Origin: Imbricaverruca yamaguchii
Lineage: Eukaryota; Arthropoda; Thecostraca; Neoverrucidae
Assembly (NCBI GenBank): GCA_034440575.1
Contig: JAOTOL010001062.1
Coordinates: 164,001-228,000, forward strand
Direction of reading: 5' to 3'
DNA length: 64,000 nt
Positions 1 through 10,374 of this stretch are shown piece after piece (positions within the stretch are counted from its first letter, which is position 1; each line of letters opens with the position of its first letter). Made by a program: the position numbers and the translations under genes. The notes beneath the pieces are model-generated. The model was given only the letters and a program-made list of their open reading frames with translations, was not told where the DNA came from and did not search any database.

Positions 1-846
1 TCTGCCATCTGTCAGGATCTCCGGCTGAAGCAACTGGACACTGGATTCAAACGTGCGGCATGCACCGTTTTCCAAGGTCTGAATGTCTCTGTCTACAGCA
101 ACGTTTTGGCAATGTTTTTATTTGTGTACAATAACGGAGTATTTGGTAAATGCCTTCTCAATTTTTGATATTATCTTAGAGAAATATTGCCGTCGTGCAA
201 CGCCTTGCTGATGGCCTCCGGCGAGACAGATACAGCTTGGATAGCAACACCAAACGATAGCTGGAAGCCGTAACGTTTTCCTTCAGCACGCAGCTTTTGC
301 TTTATGCGCCTACGAGTTCGTTCTGAGGAGCCTCTTACAACTGACGTCTTTTTTAGACTGGCGATCTAATTTGGCAGAGAGGGAAGCCGCCTTCGAACGG
401 AACCTATTTTACTCGGCAGAAGAAAGCAAAGGAACACTGTTTACCTCAACAATTACCGGCAATTCAAATAAATCTGCAGCTAGTCTACTTTGCAAGGCAG
501 CCAGCTGTCTCCGACCCTTACATGTCTTTGTACCGTACACCGTATTCAAGCCAAGCATCTACAAAGTGCAAGACTGTCAGAAATGCTACACTTCACATGT
601 TGGTACTGTAACATTCCTACCATGACAAGTGCGGTATTCTCAGCACAATCCTTGTTACGCTCATACTGCGAGAACAAAAACGACTTACGAATATTAACGC
701 TCAAATTCTTGATTATTATATGTTCAGACAGCTGAATGCTAGTAATAACGTGAACTAACATTTACAAACTTATCAGCGCAGAACAGGCAGCCACACTTAA
801 ATATTCCTAAACTAAGCCATTCGGCTCCAGTATAGTCTCACAGCGA
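1..846. other. Gene-free stretch, nothing recognised
   Basis: I see no convincing coding pattern, RNA gene or repeat here. Composition is mixed and the short open frames lack domain signatures or codon bias. It could be intron or flank of the candidate exon that follows on the minus strand. Confidence 0.4.
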
Positions 847-981
847 CTAAGGCCGCTGCCGGCAAACCTTGGCGAAGACGTAGGAGCCGCGGCCCAGCAC
901 CTCGACCAGCAGGCCCGTGGACGTGTTCACCCACTGCGTCTCACGTCGGTGGCGACGCATCTTCACTGGCACTGACTTGCA
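847..981 (-). CDS. Candidate terminal coding exon, unidentified product
   Basis: On the minus strand a 44-codon GC-rich frame runs to a TAG at 847-849. It contains a basic patch (KMRRHRR) followed by a compact segment with alternating hydrophobic residues (GLLVEVLGRGSYVFAKVC) and ends QRP. A possible acceptor (cttcag) lies just upstream at 982-987; the frame stays open a little further, to a TGA roughly 20-35 bases beyond. Third positions are strongly G/C, unlike the surrounding DNA, which is the main reason for calling it coding. I do not recognise the family; two cysteines and the small size would suit the end of a secreted protein, but that is a guess. Upstream exons are not identified in the window. 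It may instead be a chance GC-rich patch. Confidence 0.35.
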   Translation of the reverse strand, partial: CKSVPVKMRRHRRETQWVNTSTGLLVEVLGRGSYVFAKVCRQRP

Positions 982-1274
982 CTGAAGCTCGTTGGCGACT
1001 CCGGGGTCGTCAATGTGTCTCACTCACCACTCGGAGTACAACTTCACCGACGCCAATCAGTTCGCGCACTTGTGCGTATACACTGTTTGCAACATGCTGC
1101 ACACTGGTAGGTTGCAGAGGCCGTGGACACCGGTAGATCGTCACGGGATCCATATATACCTGCAAAGAATACGCACTGAGACCGTGAACAAAAATTGAAC
1201 CGGAAATGTAGTGACGTAAGTATAATATATTTGTTTTCAATTAGGAATGCCAGAAAGACTAAAATCAGAACCAG

Positions 1275-1600
1275 ACGACAAAATATGTGGATCAGCACCT
1301 GACCACAAAATCCACAGACCACCACCAGACCACAAAAGCCGCCGACCAACACCTAACCGCAAAAGCCGCAGACCAGCACCTAACCACAAAAGTCACAGAT
1401 CACCACCTAACCACAAAAGCCACAGACCAGCACCAGGCTACAAAAGCTACAGAGCAGCACCTAACCACAAAAGCCACAGACCAGCACCAGGCTACAAAAG
1501 CTATAGATCAGCACCTGGCCACAAAACCCGCAGACCAGCACCAAACCACATAAGCTGCAAACCAGCACCAAACCACAAAAGCTTCAGACCAGCATTAGGC
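1275..1600. repeat. 27-bp minisatellite, about 12 degenerate copies
   Basis: The unit is about 27 bp, built around acaaaagccacagaccagca. Because 27 is divisible by three, one plus-strand frame (1247-1672) stays open and would read as nine-residue repeats of the type NHKSHRPAP. No start context, splice signal or conserved flank supports real translation, so I treat the frame as a by-product of the array. Confidence 0.8.
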
Positions 1601-1679
1601 AAGAAATTCGCAAGATGTCCTCTACTTGTGCACCGAACTTTGCGGCAAACCAAAATAATGGCCCAACAGTAACAAATAA

Positions 1680-3103
1680 CCACTTTCTTGAGGAAAAGTA
1701 ACCACTTGCATTGGCGCCTTGATGTTGTTTTATACCAAGCATGCACTTATTCTGGATTTCACGTGCGTTACAGGTTCCGCTTTGACAGCACAGACGTCTC
1801 AATGCCTTATTTTATACTTCAGGTAATTTATAACACGTGAAAATTGTGTCAATATTCCCTTACCTCACTCTGGCGACACAACTCTCTATGTCGAATGGAC
1901 GTCCTGCACCACAAGCACAACGGCGGGATAGTTTACTGACAACTCGCTAATTCGTCAGTCCCGCACAGTAACGGCAGAAAAAAATCGCCAAAACGTATTC
2001 TCCCTGGTCGCGGACGAAATGTTGAAGGTCAAAATATGTTGCACTATCTGAGTGATATTTCATGGGCGATATAGGCAAGGCGTTAAGAATGTTTATTCAG
2101 AGCTTTTCGTGCCACAGACGAGGTTTCATTTTTTTCAAACAGTTTAAATAAATATGGCTTTAAAATGCACTGGTGTATCAGGCGCCGAAGCAATACGTAT
2201 CGGCGCGTTTTCCCAGACCCCGAAGTGTTCATTTAGTCCCCGGTCTTTTTGATCAGACTCCAGTGTTTTGGCTTCAACGCAATTGTCGTGACTTCCTCTG
2301 AATTAAGTGGACTCTTAGCCACATCCTGATTTTTCGGGCCCCTGACAACATTTTTTGTGTCCCTCCAAGATTTTTCGAGCTTCGCTAAAAAATATAAACA
2401 ACTTACGCAATCTGTCTGGATTTTTACCATCACAAAATCGTTGTATGGGACGTTAGGCTAGGTTAGGTCAGGTTATGTTGCATTTATGTATTCCATAGTA
2501 TACTTTTTGTATGCTATATTACCCCACCCAACAATCTTCACTTCGAAAATGTGGGTTGGCGTCCCCGCCTCCTTGACTGCCTTCAAATACGCCACTGCTT
2601 GAAAATAACAAGATGATAGGAACTGGAAGTATGCCAGTGGGATTGGTTGGTGCAATCCCTCCCTTCGCCTTGTCTATGTCACATACTTAATTTATCTAAC
2701 CTTGCTCCCAACCCTTCTGAAATTTGTGTAAAGGTATGATAATCTATGCATTTGTTTCTAATCCTTACGCTTTCATCCACTAAATCCCCAGTCACGATGA
2801 CCTGCCTAGTCTCCTGGTCAGGAAACGCTTCGCAGGAGCTCCTCACACCCCCTACTTAGCGGCAGAAGTGCAGCCAAGTGCGGGCCCACCCCATCCTTAG
2901 CAGCAAACACATGCAATAGATGCAAGCAATTTTGAGGTTCTCACAATGCCAGAACAGGATGTTACGCAACGAAGGCAGCCTGTGTTTCATGGATGCGTTT
3001 TTATTGGGCGTACCCCTGAACTAAGTTACGTCTGCATCACTGTTTAGCAGCTCTACTCAATTTCGGTTCAAATGAAGGCCACCTAGGGCGAGCATCTACT
3101 TTC

Positions 3104-3104
<1 letters not shown>
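1680..3104. other. Gene-poor stretch
   Basis: No gene is supported. At about 2450-2478 there is a short degenerate run of TTAGG/TAGGT motifs, reminiscent of arthropod telomere-type repeats but far too short to call an interstitial telomere. Confidence 0.4.
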
Positions 3105-3141
<37 letters not shown>

Positions 3142-3252
3142 TTTTCAAAAAAAAATACCCCCCAAAAAAAAAAAAAAAAAACCCCCCCCACACCCCCCCC
3201 CCAAATAAAAAAAAACCCCCACAAAAAAAAAAAAAAAAAAAAAAAAGAGGAA

Positions 3253-3310
<58 letters not shown>
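3105..3310. other. Homopolymer-collapsed sequence, probable assembly artefact
   Basis: About 200 bases consist almost entirely of long A runs broken by C runs. This is not a normal retroposon tail (the neighbouring LINE is on the minus strand, so its tail would read as T on plus). Similar patches occur at 49020-49135 and 58843-58942, where a sister LINE copy shows that real sequence has been replaced by A without much change of length. Confidence 0.7.
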
Positions 3311-3312
<2 letters not shown>

Positions 3313-6300
3313 GGTTTTGTATTTGCGAGATTTAACAAACCGATTCCATAAAATGGATTAATATTTGGTTTGTGTCAGAATACAGATACATTTCACATAC
3401 ATTTCAGATACATTTCACAAACATGAACAAAAAATGAAAGCGGCAAGACAACAGTATACAGGTGAAAACCGAACACGTGAAGTCAATTTATCAGACGTTG
3501 TTCAGCATCGCGACGAACTCGCCCCGTGTCCGAGAAGCGGTAGTGGCCGGCGGCAGTAGGTTCCAGGCCGAGGCTGCCCGGAAGGAGAAGGTTCTACGTG
3601 ACATGCTGAGGCGGAAAGGCGGTGGCTCCAGTGCCCCAGCCACCGTCGCACGAGTGGAGCGCCGGGAGACATCCGACCGCCGGCGGAACAGAGAGCGGAT
3701 CGCCTCGGGGGCTCGCGGATCATTCAGGGCTCTGAACACGGCGATGTTGTCGCGGTGGGTAATGAGGTGACGGACACTGCGCCAGCCCAGCGTTGCCACT
3801 GTCGGCGAGATATGATCACGACGACGAGCCCCTACGACGATCCTAGCCCCGAAATTGATCGCCTTCTGCACTCGTCCAAGGTGACATTGGGCAGCCCCGC
3901 CCCATACAGTGAGGCAGTATAGGATGTATGGAAAGACGTGAGACTGAATAAGGAGTTTGCGTGCTTCGGGCGTGAGATGGTGACGGATATTGTGGAGACA
4001 GAACAAGGTGGAGTTGCACTTTTTGACAACGTGGGATATGTGCTCCTCCCAGGATAGGGTGCGGTCAATGATGACTCCCAGCATCTTCACGAATGGCGAG
4101 GGGGTTAGGACGTGACTGCCAATGTTGAGTTGGTAGGATGTGGCTTTTTTTAGGGATTGGTACGTGCCGACAAGCAGTAGGGTAGTTTTAGTGGGGTTCA
4201 TCTTCAAGGAGTTGGATGTGAAGTAAGACTGAATAGCAAGGATGGTGCTCTCCTGCCGGGATTTAAGAACGGGTAATTCATCAGGATGTGCAGAGTCTAG
4301 CAGCTGGGTGTCGTCGGCATATGATACCAGGCGTCCGTATGGAAGGTATGCTGGCAGGTCATTCATGAAGATGCTGAACAGCAAGGGACCAACCAGGGAT
4401 CCCTGAGGAACACCATGGGATAGCGGAAGGGATAGAGAGCCGCCCCGCACCACCTGTCGCCGGTCAGTAAGGTAGCTGTCAAACCACCTCGGGTCGACGC
4501 CGTACCACTGCAGCTTCCGCAGGAGGATATCATGGTCGACGCTGTCGAATGCTTTGCTTAGGTCGATTGAGATGACCGAAGCGATGTGACCAGTGTCGAC
4601 ACGACGTGTGATCCACTCGACAGCGTCGACCAGGGCGTCCTCCGTCGAATGGCATGGCCTGTATGCATACTGGGAGGAGGAAAGAATGTGATTAGTGACT
4701 AGATAAGAGGACAGCTGGATACATACTACTTTTTCACATAACTTGGATAAGACTGGCAAAATAGAGATAGGACGAAAGTTACAGGCGACATCGCGAGGCC
4801 CAGATTTGTGAAGTGGAACAACCGAAGCAGTTTTCCACGAGGTAGGGAACACGCAGGAGACGACAGAAGTGTTAATGATGTGAAGTAGGTGAGGCCCGAG
4901 AACCGGAAAACAGTTGCGGAGAGCGTGCAGTGGTACGCCATCGACGCCAACCGCTTTCGACGAAGACATCTCACATATGGCTCTGAATAGTTCGGGCAGG
5001 GTCACCGGGTGTAGCCGGAGGCCGGTGGTAGTCACACAAGGTGGTCGCGGAGGGATGAGTGGAACGCCGCGGTTGCCAGCAACGAGATCAGCGGCAATGC
5101 GTGGGCCAACGGAAGCAAAGTGACGATTAAATTCGTCCGCCACCGTCGCTGCCAGGCCCCTCACGGCCCCCTCCCCTCCCCCGGCCGGACGGAGCGCAAA
5201 GTCCCGGATGTGGCGCCAGAAATTGGCACGGTCTGTCAGCATTTGCGCACACACAAAGTCACGCCTGGCTTTTGCAAACGCACATTTCACACGGTTTCGC
5301 AGCCTCCGATAAGCGACCAAGTAATAATCCGTGCGATAGCTCCGCCAAGACTGAAAAGCCTGGTCACGGTCACGCATGAGCTGCAGCAGGTACGGACTGT
5401 CACCTACCCACGGGCAACATGCCCGGCGGGGGTGGACGGTCTTGAGTGGACAATACACGTTCACCGCCACATGCCACAAGTGCATGAACTCCTTTAGTTT
5501 CGCGTCCACCCCCGCTGCCCGGTACATACTGCTCCAGTCCGCCTGCAAGAAATGAAGGCACAAGGCGTCCCAGTTAATCTTCCGCCAGGGGCGATAGGTG
5601 AAGGACGCCCGGCGACACCGCAGCCCGCGGTAGGGCACGCGCACAATTATTGTCAGATGGTCAGCAATCGGTACGGGCGGCAGCTGAATGGCCGACTCAA
5701 TATCCGGGACATTGGTGATGATATGGTCCAGCAGTGTTGCCGTCGGCCACAGATGGGTCGGCTGCCGGACAAGCTGAGAGAGGCCGAGATCCTGCAGCAC
5801 CTGTCCGTAGCGACGAACACCGGGGCAGTCGGAACGAAGAAGGTTGATGTTTACATCGCCCAGGCAAAAGGTTGGCTTGCCGAGACTGATGGCGGCACGC
5901 AGCTGGTCTTGTAGCTCGTCCAGACCGTCAGATACGGGCTCCGATGGCGGGCGGTAAACCACCCCCAAAGTGACAGCACGGCGTCCCCCGCCACTCACAG
6001 ACACCCACAGCGTCTCGCAGGACGAACCAGTACTTGACATAGGCAGCAGCTTCATATTGAACTTTTCCTTACATAGGATGGCGACGCCACCGCCTCGGGC
6101 TGCAGCAGCTGGACGGCCGCGGCCCGACTGGGCCGGACGGTCACGACGCACTAGTTTATAGCCTGGAAATACTAGAATTCTGTCGGACACGGCGGAAGAG
6201 AGCCAAGTTTCGGATAAGCACATAAGGTCTAGTTTGTGTTCTTGCAGAGTGCGAAGAACACAGTTCATTTTCGGCACTAATGACTGGACGTTAGCATGTC

Positions 6301-7150
6301 CAATCGCCAGGGTGCGCACCGGCTCAGGGCAGGTGGCAGCACGCAGCGTATGCTGAGTCTGACCGATGGTGAGGCGAGACGGAATGACGAAAGAAGAAGG
6401 GAGCCTGTCGCGGAAACGCTGTTGATCCGTGACCCGGTTCATGCGATGTCGCCGCTGCTGAACACGACATCCGGCGCGGATTTCTTGGCCGGCAGTCTCC
6501 TGTACTACCACCGGTCCCGTGGACGGAGAGTGGAACGAGCAAGATGGGCGACACTCTACACGACGGGGGGCTTCCCCAGTGCCGGGAGTGGTATGCAGAG
6601 CAGCACTCCTTTGAGATGATAGTAATGCTCGTTGCAGGGCTCTCCTCTTCACCTGCTGTCCGCCCCGGCATCCTCGCCTCCTCAGCCGTCGTCGGCGTCC
6701 GACCGGGACAGAATTGGTGGGGCGGACCAAGCCAGCGAACGGCTCGGCAATGTTGACGTTAGCGCCGGCCGCGGCCGGGCTCGGCTGGCCCGGGTCGGTA
6801 CTGACTTCCGGACCCGCAGGCATATGGGGCGGCTGTCCTGGGGGGGAAGTTGACGGGGGTGGAGGGGTGCGAAAAGATTGATGGAGGTATTCTTGCGCGT
6901 TTGCGGCTGGCTGGCTGGTGGCTGTTCGGCGGCTGGAGGGCATGACGATAGTTCTGTACTTTTTGCTGGTTTCTCGGAAGCTTGCACTGATGATGAAATT
7001 TCGATGACAGGACCGGGAACTTGGTTTAATTATGAATCTTGTCGCACGCTTACGAAGGTTTTCTCGGAAAATGTGGCTTGCCCCCACACAATACACGCAT
7101 CAGCACAGCTGAATTATCCAAAACTTGATAAGGCGATATACGGATGATTA
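3311..7150 (-). mobile_element. Non-LTR retrotransposon (Jockey/L2-like group), minus strand
   Basis: The element is defined by its long open frame (3491-7096). The 3' side (3311-3490 on plus) is AT-richer and includes a short tandem stretch built on TGTGAAATGTATC in element sense, which fits a LINE 3' untranslated end. The outer 3' limit is lost in the collapsed patch at 3105-3310. The 5' limit is uncertain; no gag-like ORF1 is visible just upstream (7100-8400), so it is either a single-ORF element or 5'-truncated. I could not identify target-site duplications. Confidence 0.75.
3491..7096 (-). CDS. LINE polyprotein: apurinic endonuclease plus reverse transcriptase
   Basis: A 1201-codon frame without interruption. 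Residues 1-260 are basic and proline-rich and not recognisable; the ATG at residue 52 is an alternative start. Residues about 262-480 form an APE-type endonuclease: HANVQSL at the start, SETW (catalytic Glu near 296), GDVNINL (near 412) and LLDHIIT (near 455). Residues about 735-965 form a reverse transcriptase: NFRPISILP, SIDLSKAFDSVDH (first catalytic Asp), HGVPQGSLVGPLLFSIF and SYADD (near 926). The C terminus ends in the conserved FRAASAWNLLP block typical of Jockey/CR1/L2 elements. The product nicks target DNA and copies its RNA there (target-primed reverse transcription). All visible catalytic motifs are intact. The exact clade needs a tree. Confidence 0.9.
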   Translation of the reverse strand: MYCVGASHIFRENLRKRATRFIIKPSSRSCHRNFIISASFRETSKKYRTIVMPSSRRTATSQPAANAQEYLHQSFRTPPPPSTSPPGQPPHMPAGPEVSTDPGQPSPAAAGANVNIAEPFAGLVRPTNSVPVGRRRRLRRRGCRGGQQVKRRALQRALLSSQRSAALHTTPGTGEAPRRVECRPSCSFHSPSTGPVVVQETAGQEIRAGCRVQQRRHRMNRVTDQQRFRDRLPSSFVIPSRLTIGQTQHTLRAATCPEPVRTLAIGHANVQSLVPKMNCVLRTLQEHKLDLMCLSETWLSSAVSDRILVFPGYKLVRRDRPAQSGRGRPAAAARGGGVAILCKEKFNMKLLPMSSTGSSCETLWVSVSGGGRRAVTLGVVYRPPSEPVSDGLDELQDQLRAAISLGKPTFCLGDVNINLLRSDCPGVRRYGQVLQDLGLSQLVRQPTHLWPTATLLDHIITNVPDIESAIQLPPVPIADHLTIIVRVPYRGLRCRRASFTYRPWRKINWDALCLHFLQADWSSMYRAAGVDAKLKEFMHLWHVAVNVYCPLKTVHPRRACCPWVGDSPYLLQLMRDRDQAFQSWRSYRTDYYLVAYRRLRNRVKCAFAKARRDFVCAQMLTDRANFWRHIRDFALRPAGGGEGAVRGLAATVADEFNRHFASVGPRIAADLVAGNRGVPLIPPRPPCVTTTGLRLHPVTLPELFRAICEMSSSKAVGVDGVPLHALRNCFPVLGPHLLHIINTSVVSCVFPTSWKTASVVPLHKSGPRDVACNFRPISILPVLSKLCEKVVCIQLSSYLVTNHILSSSQYAYRPCHSTEDALVDAVEWITRRVDTGHIASVISIDLSKAFDSVDHDILLRKLQWYGVDPRWFDSYLTDRRQVVRGGSLSLPLSHGVPQGSLVGPLLFSIFMNDLPAYLPYGRLVSYADDTQLLDSAHPDELPVLKSRQESTILAIQSYFTSNSLKMNPTKTTLLLVGTYQSLKKATSYQLNIGSHVLTPSPFVKMLGVIIDRTLSWEEHISHVVKKCNSTLFCLHNIRHHLTPEARKLLIQSHVFPYILYCLTVWGGAAQCHLGRVQKAINFGARIVVGARRRDHISPTVATLGWRSVRHLITHRDNIAVFRALNDPRAPEAIRSLFRRRSDVSRRSTRATVAGALEPPPFRLSMSRRTFSFRAASAWNLLPPATTASRTRGEFVAMLNNV

Positions 7151-9360
7151 AAACACTCACAGTTCACGGCGGCGTCACACAATCACGGTAAGAAGTTCGC
7201 ATTTCTATAAGCACACTTTTGAAACTGCGGTGTTAACTTGCTCCGGAGAAAACTAAGAAACAGTGTGGAGCGGCCGGGGGTCGCTGTCAAGCGCCCGCCA
7301 CCCGGCCGCTTCCACGCGGAGGTTGAGAACTTTTGGATATGAAACCCGATAATTTAAATAGTGAACACACAACTTTCAAGGGGCAGACCTCAGGGGCCCC
7401 TAAGGGGAGGAGGTAAGCCCTATGCGCGCCCATGGCTACCAGCAACATGTGGAACTGAAAAAGAACTATCATCGCAGCATAAGAACTCTGAAATTTACAC
7501 CTCTCGCTGAACATGGAATTTGTCATGACTAGTGGATTCAACAATAGGTTCGTCTTCCTGGTGCAAAGTAAACCATTAGTACCTATTACTGTTTAGATAA
7601 AATGTCCTCAAATTCCGCTATGTGCGTGCGTGTGGGGAGCAAAAGCTAATTACAGCATCACTAATGGATATGCGATGTGCCCTAATATCTGTAGGGAAGT
7701 TTTGCTCTCCAGAGCTTTATCAGACATTTCCAACTTTGTCTGACGTAAACTTCTATAGGCACGTGAAATAGTCTACAGGACATCGACGTTCGCGATTTTG
7801 TGAACCCGGTTATAATATCCATAACTCTGAATCTCCATCTCAGAGCACTGAGCCGTCTCACACATATCTGCATCCAGGCCTTCATATATACTCAGTCTGA
7901 TATCATCTCAATCTCTTGTTAGCAACGTTCACACACAATCTCCAACTTGTACACAGATCGATCTTCAGACATACTACTCCCATCTTACAAGCTTACATAT
8001 CGACAGTTATACAGCGGTTTCAAACAGTTAGTTCCAGACATACCTGCAGCAGTCAGCCCGGGGCGGCTGACCACAGCCAGCCGCCCTGCGGCGCCCACGC
8101 AGAGTGAGCGATAGAGAGAGAGAGAGTCAGGTGAGGTCCAAACAGAGAGCGATCCGTCTCGGTCGGCGGCTATATAGCTTCAGGGGATCCGCCCTTGGCC
8201 ACACGCCAGGAGACACGTCATCGTCACGAGGCTCTGAACTAACCAGAGCAATGCCCGGACTCGATGCACTACAGCAGCGTGTCAGACTGTCTGTATCAGA
8301 CATTCCGTTAGCTCAGACACCTATGAGCCTCGGCCACGGTCGGCCGACTCTACGACTGGCGACAGACACCTTAACCCATAACATGTTTACGTAAGCTGAA
8401 ACCGCGCCTCCACAGGCAGCCGGTAGTTCGTGGCGCTACGGCCCAGAACAGGCTGTCACATCATCATACACCCATGACCGCCACATCCGACCGTCAGACA
8501 CTGACACGTCAACTTCCGTCAGACATCAGAGACAGCGGCGTCCGCGGCGGTCGACGGCGCCGGGGTTACTTGATCAGAGGGGAGGGGTCACAATAGACGC
8601 TGGCCTCGACAGCCCGGCTGGCGGTGATTGTCGAGTTAGCAGCGACGACGACTTCCGTCGCGGTACCTGCCGCTACATGGACGGGGGGACTTCTGTGTTC
8701 CAAGTGTCCCCCACAGGAAGCTTTGCTACATATCCACGAATGAGTACTTTACGTCACAAAGAGTACTTTACGTCCCCGTTGTAAATATTCACCGATGTTG
8801 GTGAAAAGATAGAATAGGCAAGAGCGTAGCTTACTTGCTGCCCCATGGCCAAAGAAGTCTCATGATTAGTGCTGGAAAGGATGAGAAACGGGAAAGACGA
8901 GTGATCGCTGGTTGAATGTCTGTTGATACGGGGTGTAGCAGACCACGATTGGCAGGATGACAGACTGGGGCAAAGAAAAACGTAATACATTCAAATACAT
9001 TATATGGTGTTTGTCATTAAGGACTAGCTACAACACATAGATGACCAGTCATCTCAATCATCTGTGTACCCATGGGCGGCATCTTCAGAGGCCCAGTCCA
9101 ATATATTGAAACCCTCACCGTCATTTTTAGGGTTCCGGAACGATTTCTGAAGCCCAATTTTATTTTCAGGGGCCTTGGTTGAATTTTTAGGCCCCATCGT
9201 CATTTTCTGGGACCCCTGCGCTACTTCCCCCCCCCCAATGTGATGTGTATGTTCAAAGGTGTGTTTGTTGGGGATACCAGCAGGATTTTTATGGAGCTTA
9301 GCGTTATTTTTCCGAACCCTGGCGCAATATTGGGTGCCCACAACCTCTCATGGGGAGTGC
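7151..9360. other. Gene-poor stretch upstream of the LINE
   Basis: No coding segment with domain support. The first kilobase may be 5' untranslated sequence of the minus-strand LINE. A short gagaga run occurs near 8112-8126. Nothing else recognised. Confidence 0.4.
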
Positions 9361-9484
9361 CCCAATGCCCCCACCCTTTCGGCACGCCACTGCTCATGTC
9401 CCAATGCCCCCACCCCTTCGGCACGCCACTGCTCATGTCCCAATGCCCCTACCACTTCGTCACGCCATTGCTCATGTCCCAATG
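9361..9484. repeat. 39-bp tandem repeat, about 3.2 copies
   Basis: Three successive units begin cccaatgccccc and run through ttcggcacgccactgctcatgt, with a partial fourth. Units differ by only a few bases, so the duplication is recent. Confidence 0.85.
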
Positions 9485-9489
9485 ATTGC

Positions 9490-10055
9490 ATGCCTTAACA
9501 ATGTTGTCTATGAAGTACATCACACAAAATCGACCTTCCTGTGTCCATTTAACTGCTTGCACCACAAGTAGTGTTCGACATTATACACCCTGCAACTAGC
9601 ATAAATTCATTCCCTTATCTACGGGGTTCTTAAATCTCAGTCTGCACGTACTGGACGATGTAAAGCCTTGGTAGTAGTCTTCACTGTAAATCGTTGTTTT
9701 AATGATCTTAAGCCAAATTTCTTCATTCAACAGATTATGGGTTCAGAGTCTGTACTAAGCAGATATTGTTATATATGCCATGAGCCAACAGTTTACCGAA
9801 CCATTTCTGTTGAACGACATACTTTGAACTCAATGTTTAACGTGCTGTCAATGCCGCTACGCATTCTGCCATATTAGATGATGGAAAGAAGTATTTTACT
9901 ACATTGGATGCCATCACCGATAATACCCAGGCATTTCAATAAAAAGATTGGATATCTGTGTGCTATGCCAAACCGTGAAAATCTATTGAAGTGCGAAAAT
10001 GTTCACGTTTTACGTTCTATGCCACGCTACAGTCACGCGATGGATGTATAGTGGT
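9490..10055. other. AT-rich stretch, nothing recognised
   Basis: No gene or repeat is supported between the 39-bp array and the large palindrome. Confidence 0.4.
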
Positions 10056-10068
10056 AGTAATTTGTATG

Positions 10069-10317
10069 CATTGCGTGAGACGAAATGTACGACCCTCAAT
10101 ATACCAGGAGGTGCTGGGTTTACTCAACATGAAAAGTAGCGTTAGGGATCATGCTATATTACTCATGCTTTGAGTAATATAGCATGATAATATAGGGATC
10201 ATGCTATATTACTCATGCTTTGAGTAATATAGCATGATCCCTAACGCTACTTTTGATGTTGAGTAAACCTAGCACCTCCTGGTATATTGAGGGTCGTACA
10301 TTTCGTCTCACGCAATG
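10069..10317. repeat. Large near-perfect palindrome (arms about 120 bp)
   Basis: The left arm begins cattgcgtgagacgaaatg at 10069 and its reverse complement ends at 10317. The arms match almost base for base, with a handful of differences and a centre of only about 8-12 bases. Each arm also contains its own hairpin built on tgctatattactc, so the structure is a palindrome of palindromes. A 14-bp direct repeat (agtaatttgtatgc) lies at 10056-10069 and again at 10361-10374, bracketing the palindrome plus 43 bases. It could be a fold-back insertion with target duplication, a replication template switch, or an assembly fold-back. Confidence 0.9.
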
Positions 10318-10374
10318 TCTAAAACCCAGGAGCATCTAAGAGCCATTCTTCGTTGTATTAAGTAATTTGTATGC

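Noticed and set aside
1247..1672. 141-codon protein with nine-residue repeats
   Set aside because: Explained by a 27-bp minisatellite; no start context, domain or splice evidence.
2450..2480. Interstitial TTAGG telomere repeat
   Set aside because: Only about five imperfect words; chance or a relic too short to support.
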